Program-made: the position numbers and the translations under genes
Assembly: GCA_013396915.1 (NCBI GenBank)
Contig: VWZL01004604.1
Location: forward strand, 1 to 64,000
DNA length: 64,000 bases
Direction of reading: 5' to 3'
Origin: Stercorarius parasiticus
Taxonomy: Eukaryota > Chordata > Aves > Charadriiformes > Stercorariidae
The notes under the pieces: generated by a model
Database searches by the model: none
Told to the model about the DNA's origin: nothing
What the model saw: the letters and a program-made list of their open reading frames with translations, nothing else
Shown: positions 12,688 to 24,092 of the stretch, one piece after another
How positions within the stretch are numbered: the first letter of the stretch is position 1
Layout of the letters: each line of letters begins with the position of its first letter

Positions 12688-13254
12688 TGAGGAACAGTGT
12701 GGCCAGCAGGACTGGGGCAGTGACCATCCCCCTGTCCTCGGCACTGGGGAGGCCCCACCTCGAGTGCTATGTCCAATTTTGGGCCCCTCACTCCAGGAAA
12801 GACCTTGAGGTGCTGGAGCGTGTCCAGAGAAGGGCAACGGAGCTGGTGAGGGGTCTGGAGCACAAGTCTTGTGAGGAGCGGCTGAGGGAGCTGGGGGCGT
12901 TCAGCCTGGAGAAAAGGAGGCTGAGGGGAGACCTTCTCGCTCTCTCCAGCTCCCAGAAAGGAGGGGTAGCTGGGGGGGTTGGTTTCTTCTCCCAGGAAGT
13001 GGCCTCAAGTTGCACCAGGGGAGGTTTAGAATGGATATTAGGAAAAATTTCTTCACCCAAAGGGTTGTCAAGCACTGGAACAGGCTGCCCAGGGCAGTGG
13101 TAGAGTCACCATCCCTGGAGGGATTTAAAAGCCAGGCAGACGTGGTGCTGAGGGACATGGGTTAGTGGTGTCTTTGGCAGCGTTGGGTTGATGGTTGGAG
13201 CCGATGATCTTAAAGGTCATTTCCAACCCAGACAATTCTGTGATTCCATGATCC
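12688..13254 (+). mobile_element. CR1 LINE, 5'-truncated, relatively young
   Basis: The C-terminus of CR1 ORF2 is clear: the frame from 12687 contains [21 protein letters not shown], then [19 protein letters not shown] and [20 protein letters not shown]. The 3' UTR motif ATTAGGAAAAATTTCTTCAC (13038) and GGAACAGGCTGCCCAGGGCA follow, ending in the ATTCTGTGATTCCATGAT tail. A short internal deletion removes the part before GTGGCCTCAAGTTGC. 5' truncation is normal for target-primed reverse transcription. Confidence 0.95.
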
Positions 13255-13800
13255 TATCTCCTGCAGGAGAAGCAATCGTAGCCTTCTGCACGCCGCGGCA
13301 GTCGGAGCAGCTCGGAGGGTTACAGCTGGGGAAGCCGTGGCCGGGTCCATGCACAGGTAGGTACGCACCACCTCTTGCTGGGGACTTCTGCGCTGTCATT
13401 GCTTAGTTCACCCCAGCTGTTTAGGAAGTGTTGCTGTGAATTTACAGCCCCCAGTAAACACAATAGCGTGTCGTTTTGGACGGACTCTGGCAGCAGTTTG
13501 CTATCGTAATGCTGTTTGGTAAGCCACTGAAGCATCCCTCCGATTTCCTAAAGAGCATTTTCTGCTTAGCTTGTGGCTCTATTAATCTGTTCAAGCCAAT
13601 TTTATAAAACCCAAACCATCTGTATTTGTGAAGATCATGGTTTATTTAGATTTTCTTTGTGTCTATTGTCAGTGGATGATTAAAAGTACTAGGGATTTAC
13701 AGTGTAAAGTCTATATATTGGCATGTTACAGTGACCTTCTAAGTAGCGTCTCCCAGTGTTTGAGTAACAGCTGGTACAGTTAAGTCCAGCAGGAAAACAA
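13255..13800. other. Non-coding DNA, no gene recognised
   Basis: A segment bounded by CCTGCAG and CAGGTAGG (about 13265-13356) resembles a small exon but has no recognisable product. The rest is AT-rich unique DNA. Confidence 0.5.
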
Positions 13801-13887
13801 ATAGTGGCTACAAATAATGGAAATAGCTAAGCATTTTGCAGCGTATAATGGCTGCAAGTAGTGGAAATAGGAAAGCTTTTGCAGTGT
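13801..13887. repeat. Two-copy tandem duplication, period 44
   Basis: ATAGTGGCTACAAATAATGG at 13801 recurs at 13845 as ATAATGGCTGCAAGTAGTGG. Both copies continue AAATAG, an AAGC step and TTTTGCAG. Confidence 0.85.
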
Positions 13888-14245
13888 TTCAGCAGATTCA
13901 CTGAGCTTTTGTTTTATTCGTAATTACTGAAGTTTTCTTGTTAAATACACAGCAATGTTTAGTTAACATTTGTGTATCAAGTATGCATGCTATTTCTAGG
14001 AAAATGAAGCAGTCACTAAAGATCTGTCCCAACAAGCTTGTTGGGGGCCCCAAAGAGGACTCCTGGAGGATTTGTGTTAATATATTGTTAGCTCCCTTGG
14101 CTAAGGTTTCCTTTTTTCTCCCCCCCCCCCNTCTCCCAAAAGTAACACTAACTTAGTTTCTGTTGCATGACTTGGTAAGAAGGCATTACTTCATGTTTTT
14201 TATTATACCTACATGCACAGGTACCATACAACCGTACAACAACAC
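13888..14245. other. Non-coding DNA with a poly-C run and one N
   Basis: A run of ten or more C ends in a single N at 14131, most likely an unresolved homopolymer rather than a real gap. No gene recognised. Confidence 0.7.
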
Positions 14246-14312
14246 AGCCCCCCCGTGTGCCCAGCCCCGCATCATCTCAGCCCCCCGTGTGCCCCAGCCC
14301 CACGTCATCTCA
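14246..14312. repeat. Two-copy tandem duplication, period about 34
   Basis: AGCCCCCCCGTGTGCCCAGC then CCCGCATCATCTC is followed directly by AGCCCCCCGTGTGCCCCAGC then CCCACGTCATCTCAG. Confidence 0.85.
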
Positions 14313-15773
14313 GCAGCCTGGGCTGGACTCATTCAGCATACCAGCTGTCCACAAACACGCATCACCTGCGAATCCAAGCCGTGATGCTTGGTTTTCCTTC
14401 CGCGTGTTCTTGTGAAACCGCTAGAAGTGAAGGATGGCCGAGGCGGGGGAAGGTGGTACCCCAGGGGTGGGTGGCTGGGCTGCGCCTGGTGGCTCTGTGC
14501 GGAGGGGAGCTGCTGTGCCGGAGCTGACATGAGGCGCAGAGCAGCCAAGAAATGCAGGGAGGCAAACTTTTCTGTGGTTACTGTTATTTCCCTGCTCTGT
14601 TTTAAGTGGCACGCTGCAGTGTTTGTAACCTGCCAACACAGTGTCACACACACTCGGGAAGCGCGAGCTGGAGGAAATGAGCTCAGCGTTCACACTTGGG
14701 TCGCTTCTGCTGAGAATGACTTTGGGATGAGCCCTTACTGCAACGTAGCCTCCTGAAATGTGGAAATTTAAGGAATTATTTTCCATCTGACACTGATGTT
14801 GACATTAGGATTTGCTTGGGTGCTGACATACATTTTCTAGGTGTATCGGCAGCACAAGACGACTGGCAGAGCTCAGAACGCTTTTTTAGCTCTTTCTCTG
14901 TTGTTCATTGTAGTGAACCTGATCGGATTACTAATAGGAGGTGGTGTTTTAACTTCTTTTAACATGCAATTGACACAGAACAGTTTGTGAAATATTTCCA
15001 AGGTCATGTAAAAAAATACAGGAGTTAATCTTGGGGGCCCTGACGTAGCAAAGAAATACAGCAAGTGCTTCATGTTAAGCACACGCTTAAATCCATTCCA
15101 GTTTAGCAAAGCACGTAAGCGTTTGGCTGAACGGTGTCCGAGCAGTTTTGGCAACCGCTTAGTTCTGAGGGCAAGGTTTTCTGTCAAGTGCATTTCCTTG
15201 GTGCCTGCTAATGGGACACAATCCTCAGCGCAAGAAACGAGCGTTGTCCTGCAGGCAGAGCGCAGTAAAGGGCTTTACACTCTGCCTCCGCTTTTCTCTG
15301 CGTGAAGGGCACGAGGTGGGTTGCTGGTTTACTTGTTAGGAAGGCGAGCTAAAACACTCAATACTCCGTACTCAGATTTCAGCATGTTGAAGGGAAACGC
15401 GTTCTTAAACTATTGCATTTGGTTCTTAAAAATTATGGAAATTGGGTCAGGTGAATCTAGGCTGCCTGTGAAAGACAGTCCCGTCCCCACCTGCCGCTGG
15501 GTGCCCGTGACGCGGATGCCGTTACTGGAGCTCATTGCCCTGGGCGTTCTTACAACCAATAGAGAGAAACAGCCACTTTCATGGTAACATTCATTTGACA
15601 TTTTTCAGATGTCTGCTTCAGGATGATGAGATGAATTGTATTTCAAAAGCTCCTGTTTCTCTCTGTTGGGGATAAAAGGCTCCCAGAGTGACTAGGTCAG
15701 ATGAATTTCATCCCTGTGTCCATAAAAATGGAACTGTAGAAACAAGCAGCAATGAAATGCAGAGCTGAATTTT
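14313..15773. other. Non-coding DNA with an ancient palindromic repeat
   Basis: The stretch has a GC-rich part at 14400-14540 and otherwise mixed composition. TTAAGCACACGCTTAA at 15075-15090 is the same TTAAGC-N4-GCTTAA palindrome seen twice near 23.5 kb. It is followed by AGCAAAGCACGTAAGCGTTT, which looks like a decayed neighbouring unit. No gene recognised. Confidence 0.5.
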
Positions 15774-15986
15774 TTATTAGGAAAAATTTCTTCACAGAAA
15801 GAGTTATCAAGCATCGGAACAGGCTGCCCAGGGCAGTGGTGGAGTCGCCATCCCTGGAGGTATCTAAAAGCCGGGCAGACGTGGTGCTGAGGGACGTGGG
15901 TTAGGGGTGGGCTTGGCAGGGCTGGGTTAACGGTTGGACTCCATGATCTTAAAGGTCTTTTCCAACCTAAATGATTCGATATTTCT
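15774..15986 (+). mobile_element. CR1 LINE 3' end, 5'-truncated
   Basis: It starts at TTATTAGGAAAAATTTCTTC and runs through GGAACAGGCTGCCCAGGGCA, the CTGGAGGTATCTAAAAGCC step and GATCTTAAAGGTCTTTTCCA to ATGATTCGATATTTCT. Only the 3' UTR is present. Confidence 0.95.
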
Positions 15987-17464
15987 AAAGTGATTGAGAA
16001 AGTAAAATCTGTTTACCTCATTAAATCTGGTACCACTATTTGAAAATCGCAGGATATGGCATGACCCTCCCATAAATGTTTTCTCATTAATAAAAAACCT
16101 AAAAGCTAATGTTTATTTTAATTATTGTAATTGTAATAATTGCAATTGGAAATAATTGACTTCAAGCGCAATGGGCCTGTAAGCTTTCTCACACTGGAGG
16201 AGTTCATAGCTCAGAGACCCCGATATCAAATGCCATTGACTCCTCGTGGGAAAAACAGAAAAATTACCTAGGAAGGGATAAGACCAATATTACTACAAAA
16301 CCTAGAGTAAGTATTATATTTCAATCTGAGCTAAAAATGAAACAAAACTATATATCTGATACAAATGAATGTTGATGGTGCAATGCAGGAAAAAGGAAAG
16401 TACATTACGAAACTTATGTTCAGAGTACACAGAAAGAAGTAATTGAAAGAGACAGGGAGCAAGTGTGTTCCTTGGTAAATGAGCATTTCTGATCTCCTTC
16501 CTCTTATCTTTCACACACATTCTGAGGAAAAGATTTAAAATATCTGCTTGAGATTTGAAAGGGGTCTGGTATACACTGGGGTAGCACGAGTTCTGTGAGT
16601 AGGATTTTAAGGATATATTGAACCCAAAGTGGGAAGTTTTCCTGTTTACCGGCTTATTGTTACCTTCATTTTCCCATGGCTTACATTGGTACCTGATAAA
16701 AACAAAAAATGCTATTTATGTTTTCTGCCTGCTCAGCAGAGCCCATCTATCCTCCACCAGTGCATTGCAAGGAAGCACCCCGCTCATTCAAGCTAGTCCC
16801 GAAGCCGATAATTCTGATCCTTCCCACTAAAAGACATTTTTTTGTGCTATATGGTCTATCACTTGGCATTGAGGAGCAGAAAAAAAAATCCCTGTTGTAC
16901 TTGGAGGATGTTTGAGCATTTACACTGTAATACCAAGGAGAAAAAAAAAGACACATTAACAATAACGATTTCCTGAGCAAATCTCCTCCACAGAGAACTG
17001 ATTGGAGGCTAAAAATGGGCACGTGCTCAGGTATTTTTATGACTTTTATTTACCATATGAGAGAATTGAAAGCCATTGGACTGTGGGTCCAAGCAGGAAA
17101 GCAGATAAAGTATTTTCCTTTTTTCTACAGAAAAGTATATATTGGCACTATTTGGCTATATAGCAAAAGAACAGGCGGCAAGCACATGCGTGCGTTAAAG
17201 GGCTGAAATTTTTGTATTAATTGTATAGTCAGCCCAGGGGAGGCGGCTACTGGAGGATATTGCTGAGGAAGTGCTTGGAGAGATTTAGAGCAGGATTAGG
17301 CATTTGTATGAAGAGGAGCAGCTCTGACTGGCGCGCTGCTGCGGGCAGAGGAATTGGGAGGGAATCACCGTAAGCTAATCACCAGGACAGGGGAGGAAGC
17401 CCCTCGCCGCCTCCTTGGCACAGCCGCACTTCGGTGGGGGACACCGCTGAAGGGAAAAATAATC
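15987..17464. other. AT-rich non-coding DNA
   Basis: No gene or clear repeat recognised. A GC-richer part at 17220-17450 lies just before the next CR1. Confidence 0.6.
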
Positions 17465-17683
17465 ATATTAGGAAAAATTTTTACACTGAAAGGGTTGTCA
17501 AGCACTGGAACAGGCTGCCCAGGGCAGTGTTGGAGTCACCGTCCCTGGAGGGATCTAAAAGCCGGGCAGACGTAGCGCTTAGAGATAGGGTTTAGTGATG
17601 GTTTTTGTCAGTGTTGGGTTGATGGTTGGACTCGATGATCTGAAAGGTCCCTTCCAAGCTAGGTGATTCTATGATTCTGTGAT
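17465..17683 (+). mobile_element. CR1 LINE 3' end, 5'-truncated
   Basis: ATATTAGGAAAAATTTTTAC, GGGTTGTCAAGCACTGGAAC, CAGGCTGCCCAGGGCAGTG and GGTTGGACTCGATGATCTG are followed by the ATTCTATGATTCTGTGA tail. It has the same orientation and nearly the same 5' break point as the copy at 15774. Confidence 0.95.
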
Positions 17684-20226
17684 CAATTCCCCGTCACTGC
17701 CCACGGCCAGACGCCTGCTCCGGCATGGGAATGCTTCCCGTTACACCTCTGGCGTATACCTGCCAGGAGTGCTGTGTCCTCATCGTTCCCGACTGCATCC
17801 CGCCTTACACTGCTTACAAAGCTTAATCTTTAATTGAGGATTGCCATCCATAATATATACTTAATCTATTTTTTTCTCAGAGAATTTTAAATAATTAATG
17901 GACCTTTGTTATTTAAAGAAGCCAGCTATAAATCATCCGAGCTGCACCTAGAGGTTTTTGATGTTAGCATTCTCCAATGAATTCCATCTCTCCGGGGCCA
18001 TCTATTCTCTAAACACGATTCTGAAGAGGAATTAGGCATGTAATAGTCACGAGGAAATAAACGAGGAATCTCCATCATGGATTTGATACTAAAGCTTTAC
18101 AATCCACGAAGGTTGATGTGTTCCTGGCAGAGCGCTGCTGTTCTGCTCTGTCATCAGAGCTCCTTTCATTCAGCGTGTGTACACAGGGATTTTTCCTTGG
18201 GGGGACCTGTTGATGGGAGCGCTGTCTGATGCTGCAAAACCAGCTGTGTGGATGCTGTAATGAGGCAGTAAAAGCCATTGCTGTGGTTTCAGAGGCCCGG
18301 AGACGGCCGGCAGCGCACACCTGTCTAGAGCTCACCCTTCAGGATCACGCATTGCAGGAAGGATTCGGATCCAGAGATTCCTGTGTATCACCAGCTTCAC
18401 AGCATTTGGATTACAGTCCAATTACAGTCATTGAATCACAGCCACCTATTTCCTTTTCACTCTGTACTTCAGAAATAGAAATGTTCCTGAGAGTCTGTGC
18501 CAGGTTCACACTAGTTTCCAGTTACAGTTGCTGGTCTCAACTGCTGACACCTGAAGATATGGGCATGCAAAGAACCGAGACGAGTTTATGAAACTGACTA
18601 CAGAAAAAAAGAATACTTTAAGGACTCCTGAAATCACACAGTTTGAGATATCCAAGTGTCACCTGAATTTCCCAGGTGATTTGGACTCAGTTTACCCCCG
18701 CCTTCTGGTCAGACCCCGGTGATGAGGCAGGGCTTGTGTGATGGCAAACTGGCCCAGAAGACCACTGAAGAAGAGGCCTTTTGAGAAAGCCTGAAGTGAC
18801 TTGTGCTCCTGCCCAGAGCTCCAAAGCTGCAATAGGAGGAGTTAAAGCAAGAGAGAGGTAACTGAAGAGGAAGACCCTTGGGGAGGGGATGATGGGAGAA
18901 TCCTGACTTTGCTGGCATCCAGGGGATGAGAGGTGGTGGAGCTGCTTCTGTTAAGGCATCAAAGTAGGTGACTGAAAAGCATGTGAAAAAAGCTAGATCC
19001 AGATTTGAGAACGATCTGCTGAGCTGAGGAGAAAGAATATTAAAACTGAATTTGTCTTAACATTAGAACTGCCAAATGAGCCTGGTGCCCAGGCGCTCCT
19101 TTAGAGCCGACCATTCGAGGGACACCTTGACAGGTCCTCTGAGGAAGAGGAACAGGCGGGTTCAGAGCATGGTGCTGGGGAAGACCCTGCCGAGATGTGC
19201 CAGCTATTAACTACATCATACGGAGTTTACGACCAGGAGACATTCACGTGAGTACAAAGGCTAATGCCTTCATAAGCTGTACTTTAACAGCTTGCCGTTT
19301 TCGCTCCGTGCACTGTTGTCTGGGCAGAGGTCAAATCCTCCCATCCCCAGGAAAAGCTTTCGTAGAGGCTGGGAAAAAAACTTTCTGGCTTGTGGAATCT
19401 CTCCAGAAAAAGGGATCTCCTATTTCCCTTCCCCTCGGCCCGTGGAGCAGAAAACAGGTGTAAGGTGATCTCTGACATAGGGAGGTCGGTCTGTCTGACA
19501 AGCAGTCAGTTGGAAGCTCCTCTAGGGAAGGGGTTTTTGTCAGTGGCCAATTTACCCTTTGCCGTAAAAACGCAGTAAGGGGAAAACAGTTACTGGGCCG
19601 TCATGATGGTTTTCTGTTTGTGATAGGCCAGTTTTGGTTATTTGCCAATATATTTGCTCCTGCTGCACATCCCCAGTGCTTTGCTCGCTTTTGCTGAATG
19701 GGAGACACAGGTCGCAGATGTGTGCGCTGCCACAGCTTGGAGCCCCATGCCCTCCCGCAACTGCCGCTGGGTCCCATGGACCATGCTGACCCCAGGGGCG
19801 CTCCGAGCTCCCCAATCCTGGCTCTGCTCCGGCCGGCGAGGCCAGCCCTGTTTTGGGGTGCAGCAACATATTTCCCTGTGTCATTGGCTCCACATGGCTT
19901 TATTAATGCATTGCGTTCTTAAAAGTAAACGTAGTAGAAATCAATTGTTGCCCTGTAGAGGCATAAATGGGTTTGAGAACAGCTTTCACGTAAACTATAG
20001 CTCATTAGCCTCTACTAAAGTACTATCATATTGCCAAAAGATATCAGATAGATAATAAAGGAGAGATTGGCGTGAGGTGGGCAAGGCTGGGGAGGGGAGG
20101 CGAGCCAAGCCAATTAAGGAAGGAGCAGAAATGAAGGAAGGAAGTCATTTAGAACTGAAGTGCGCCTTGCTTTTGCCCAGCAGTAACCCCGAATGTTTTG
20201 CTTCCTTAAAAAACCAGGAGGCTGAG
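17684..20226. other. Non-coding DNA upstream of the CpG island
   Basis: Segment 17815-18075 is AT-rich, complex and free of repeat motifs, with many TAAT/ATTA cores. It looks like a conserved non-coding element, though this cannot be shown without alignment. The segment 19700-19860 is GC-rich. No exon recognised. Confidence 0.5.
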
Positions 20227-21335
20227 CGATGTAAAAGCCGCTGCAGCGACCTGCGGGCAGCCTGTGCCCTTCTCTCACCACCCCCGCGGGTTTCTCTCGA
20301 AGAGCCCCAAGCCCGGGCCTGCCCACGGAGGGGGGTGCTGGGCCCGCACGNNNNNNNNNNNNNNNNNNNNNNNNNNNNNNNNNNNNNNNNNNNNNNNNNN
20401 NNNNNNNNNNNNNNNNNNNNNNNNNNNNNNNNNNNNNNNNNNNNNNNNNNNNNNNNNNNNNNNNNNNNNNNNNNNNNNNNNNNNNNNNNNNNNNNNNNNN
20501 NNNNNNNNNNNNNNNNNNNNNNNNNNNNNNNNNNNNNNNNNNNNNNNNNNNNNNNNNNNNNNNNNNNNNNNNNNNNNNNNNNNNNNNNNNNNNNNNNNNN
20601 NNNNNNNNNNNNNNNNNNNNNNNNNNNNNNNNNNNNNNNNNNNNNNNNNNNNNNNNNNNNNNNNNNNNNNNNNNNNNNNNNNNNNNNNNNNNNNNNNNNN
20701 NNNNNNNNNNNNNNNNNNNNNNNNNNNNNNNNNNNNNNNNNNNNNNNNNNNNNNNNNNNNNNNNNNNNNNNNNNNNNNNNNNNNNNNNNNNNNNNNNNNN
20801 NNNNNNNNNNNNNNNNNNNNNNNNNNNNNNNNNNNNNNNNNNNNNNNNNNNNNNNNNNNNNNNNNNNNNNNNNNNNNNNNNNNNNNNNNNNNNNNNNNNN
20901 NNNNNNNNNNNNNNNNNNNNNNNNNNNNNNNNNNNNNNNNNNNNNNNNNNNNNNNNNNNNNNNNNNNNNNNNNNNNNNNNNNNNNNNNNNNNNNNNNNNN
21001 NNNNNNNNNNNNNNNNNNNNNNNNNNNNNNNNNNNNNNNNNNNNNNNNNNNNNNNNNNNNNNNNNNNNNNNNNNNNNNNNNNNNNNNNNNNNNNNNNNNN
21101 NNNNNNNGGTTTGCCACCGGCCCCCGCCGCGGAGCCCGTCCCGGGCCGTGCCCCGACCGCGCCGCCGCCCCTCGCCCCGCCGCGCCTCGGCAGGGGCTGG
21201 TGGCGAACAAAGAGCCGGGGCTGGCGACCGGGATGCCGTCGGTGGGAGGCTCTGCCGGCGCCTCCGGGAGCGGGACGGCCACCCCGTGTCATCCCCCGCC
21301 TGGTGCCCGGTGCGGATGGAGCTTGGTCACTTAGG
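20227..21335 (+). promoter_or_regulatory. NEDD4L: CpG island interrupted by a gap; probable NEDD4L main promoter and first exon
   Basis: Both sides of the run of N are very GC-rich and full of CpG (for example 21120-21190, with runs of CCGCCG, CGCGCC and GCCGCG), in contrast to the AT-rich DNA around. This is the only strong CpG island far upstream of the C2 exon. Vertebrate NEDD4L usually starts from such an island, with a short first coding exon. That exon (a start codon and about 16 residues) cannot be read in the surviving flanks, so it is inferred to lie in the gap. The + direction is inferred from the downstream exon and from the base skew. It could instead belong to an unrelated or divergent transcript. 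Confidence 0.7.
20351..21107. other. Assembly gap of 757 N
   Basis: This is an unbroken run of N inside the CpG island. GC-rich promoter cores are commonly lost in bird assemblies. Frames of several hundred codons that cross it are artefacts of N being read as open. Confidence 1.
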
Positions 21336-22118
21336 GAGGACTGGCGATAGCTAATCGCAGTGCTCCGGCCTTATCAACCGACGGCATACGGTTCTGCAGA
21401 AGCCATGCTAACAAATTAAATATGCATAAGCAGAACAGCCTGCTTTATCTTAAGTTAATGATAAAAATTGTAGTTAATGCCCTTTTTATTTTATTGCCTT
21501 GGCCAGGTACTCTTTTTTTTCTTAGCAGGCCGTATAATAAAGCGTCAGAAAAGGGACAACCTATATCACTGTTCTGTGATTTCAGTGTATCAGCTGTTAG
21601 GATCAGGCATATTGCTTGCCTGGGTTGTATTTTTACAGGAGTGAATAATAATAATTATAAAAATGTTACATCCGGTTTTATGGGACTAAATGTGAAGGGC
21701 TATCTGTCAGTGTGTTTGTGGTATAGGAGAAACTGGTGTTAAAAAAATCTTCTGACTGTAGAAGCTGCCAGACAATTCTATTACCTATTATATTTGAGCG
21801 GCACCGAATCTAGATGACTGCACCATTTAATTCCAGTTGGAAAGGAGATTCTTTGGCTGTGGTGGGTGTTTTTATAAAGGGGGGTGGTGAGTTCTGCTTT
21901 TGGTGATGTACAAAGCTATGAAATGCTGTGTGTGTGTGGAAGTAGGGGAGAGGAGAGTGCGCTGCAAGGGCCTTGGGCGCTTCAGGTAGCAAGCAAAACA
22001 TCAAGGGGAATCTTTTCCTCCCGGGGTTGTTTCCCCAAGCCTTGATGTGAGGGCAGGGCCAGCTGGCGGCCGCAGTGCTTTGGGAGCCTCTGGGCAGTGG
22101 GAATGCTACTACCTCACC

Positions 22119-22232
22119 GTCCCTTGGGGTGACCTGGGTGGTGGTGATCCGCCTGCTCCCGGGGTGCCAGTGCCTCTCCGTTCCCTTGGGGTGACCTGGA
22201 TGGCAATGATCCGCCCGCTCCTGGGGTGCCGG
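22119..22232. repeat. Minisatellite-like tandem duplication, period 62
   Basis: CCCTTGGGGTGACCTGG at 22121 recurs at 22183. Each copy continues with TGATCCGCC, GCTCC and GGGGTGCC. About 1.8 copies with roughly ten differences. Confidence 0.9.
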
Positions 22233-23530
22233 TGTGGGTGGAGGACACAGCCAGGCTGGCGGGGCTGGCCATCCCAGTGCTGGCACCCCAAAACACCAGA
22301 TTGGTGGCGGTTACATGCTTTGATGGATTTGAGTGCATTAGCAGGTGTCATCAGTGAGGGAAGGGAAACCTGGGAGCCATCCTGCCGTGGCCTGGGTGGG
22401 TGGTTGAGAACATAATCCTGGAGCCTGGCTGCTGCTGTTTTTGTTGCATGTGTACTCGCTGGTATCTTTTGTCCCTGCCTCCTTCCTCGACATACGCTGG
22501 TACTCGCACAGAATGTTAAAGAGGAGCGAATGCACAGAGAAATCCACTGGACGGGGGAGTGCAGCTGCAGACACTGTGACTCAGATGGACCCCTGGCTCC
22601 GGGGTGGACGGGGGCTTGGAGAGCCACGGCGAGCGCTGTGATGGTGCTTGTGTCCCCAGCTGGTACGAGGGACCCGGCCTGCTCCAGGGTGGGCACGGCA
22701 GTCCGGGTAAGGAGGGGTGTCTGTCACTCGCCTCCCCATGTAAAGCCAAGCTGTTTGCAAAAGAACCTCTTGGAAAAGCGAGCCTTTGGTCTCTCCGCGA
22801 TGACCCACGGTGGTCCCACGTTGCGGGTGCAGTGGTGACTGCAGTCACCCTACCTGTGAGGAACAGCGGACCGGTTCTTTGTTCCTGTATCGCTGTAGAT
22901 CGTGATGGTGCTGGACCAGCACAATGATCATCTGAAAATATGACAGGAGACCGCGGGTGGAAATAGGGTGGAAGAAAGAGGAGGAAGGGGCAGGGTGCGG
23001 AAGGGCATGGAGAACACGGGCGGTGTTTCAATACGCCGACAGCCTGAACCGCTGTCGAGCCTGCGGTGAACACATGGGCAAAGGAAAGCAGGGAAGGAGG
23101 GGAATCTCCCAGGGAAGGCGGCCGTATGTGAGCTCCATTGCAGGCACATCTCAAGAGTGGTTGCAAAAGGCAGGTACGTTTACAGTTTGATTGCGCACTG
23201 GCTTTTGTGGATAATGACTTCCCGTTAGCATTGGCTCGGGCTTGACTCGTCTCTTTGTTTTGAAAAGCAAAATCTCTTTGCTACTCTTGAGAGGCCAAAT
23301 CATGTATGTGGGCATATTTAGGCTATTAATTTTTCTTTGTTCCCACCTCGGTTTAAAACACAGTTTGCAGTTCTGTTGCATACTTTTGTGTTTTAAGTAG
23401 GGCTTTAAGGAGGCCTCGTGTAGGCCTACCTGTCCTAGCACAATTGCTGATCGGGAAAAGTAGTTATTTAAATGTAAGCTAGACTTGCTTAATGGCTTCC
23501 CATAAAAATAGCAATCTCTCTGACAAATAA
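22233..23530. other. GC-rich non-coding DNA
   Basis: Frames of up to 216 codons occur on the - strand at 22516-23166, but equally long ones occur on the other strand. Composition is Pro/Ser/Arg-rich without domains, so they are explained by GC content. No gene recognised. Confidence 0.55.
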
Positions 23531-23615
23531 TTAAGCATAGGCTTAACTTCTACTTGCTCAGTAGATGTATGTGTCAGTAGACCTACTTCTTGTCTTAAAT
23601 TAAGCATATGCTTAA
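23531..23615. repeat. Pair of TTAAGC-N4-GCTTAA palindromes
   Basis: TTAAGCATAGGCTTAA lies at 23531-23546. TTAAGCATATGCTTAA, a perfect 16-base palindrome, lies at 23600-23615. Start-to-start distance is 69 bases. The flanks share AATTAAGC and GCTTAA(G/C). A third member is at 15075. Probably one family of old repeat. Confidence 0.6.
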
Positions 23616-23944
23616 GCGTTTGCAGAGTTTGTGCCTACATTAATGGCTGTAAATAGCTGTAATTCTCGGTGGATACCTTCAATATGGACATCTGTTCTTA
23701 TTTTGTTCAAATACTGTGATAGGCGTTAAGACACTCGGTAGTTCAGGGACTTACTGAGTCACAGATGACAAACCAACCGTTGCATTTAGCCACTGACAGA
23801 CTGCATTTTTCTTCAAATGTTGTTTTCAGAAACCTGCCTCTTTGTAAATATGAGCTATAAAAAAAAGTTTAATCTATTAGTTAAAATTAGCTGTGAATCA
23901 AATTCACTTCCTATGAATTTTTCACCGTGAGGGCGACTTTAGCC

Positions 23945-24092
23945 CTGGCGCAGGTTGCCTGGAGAGGCAGTAGAGTCTCCATCCTTGGAGCCATTTAGGA
24001 ACCATCTGGACATGGTCCTGGGCAACCGGCTCTCGCTGGAGAAGGGGGTTGGCCAGATGACAGTCTGTCAACCAGCCTGTGATTCCGTGAAA
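23945..24092 (+). mobile_element. Old CR1-family 3' end, diverged
   Basis: GCAGGTTGCCTGGAGAGGCA, AGAGTCTCCATCCTTGGAG, CTGGACATGGTCCTGGGCAA and a GGGGGTTGGCCAGATGA step, ending CCTGTGATTCCGTGA, follow the layout of an older CR1 subfamily 3' UTR with several substitutions and deletions. Confidence 0.8.

Noticed and set aside
12687..13103. 138-codon + frame as a host gene
   Set aside because: It is the C-terminus of CR1 ORF2 followed by CR1 3' UTR.
13265..13356. Possible small exon between CCTGCAG and CAGGTAGG
   Set aside because: It lies directly after a CR1 tail, has no recognisable product, and isolated site pairs like this are common by chance.
21215..21260. GCGACCGGG near 21219 as the human-like NEDD4L start (Met-Ala-Thr-Gly)
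   Set aside because: The preceding codon is CTG, and the following residues do not match the known NEDD4L N-terminus.
20077..21354. Frames of 335-425 codons on both strands
   Set aside because: They exist only because 757 N are treated as open. The readable ends are GC-rich island sequence with no domain.
22516..23166. 216-codon frame on the - strand
   Set aside because: GC-rich region, Pro/Ser/Arg-rich composition, competing frames on both strands, no splice sites or family motif.
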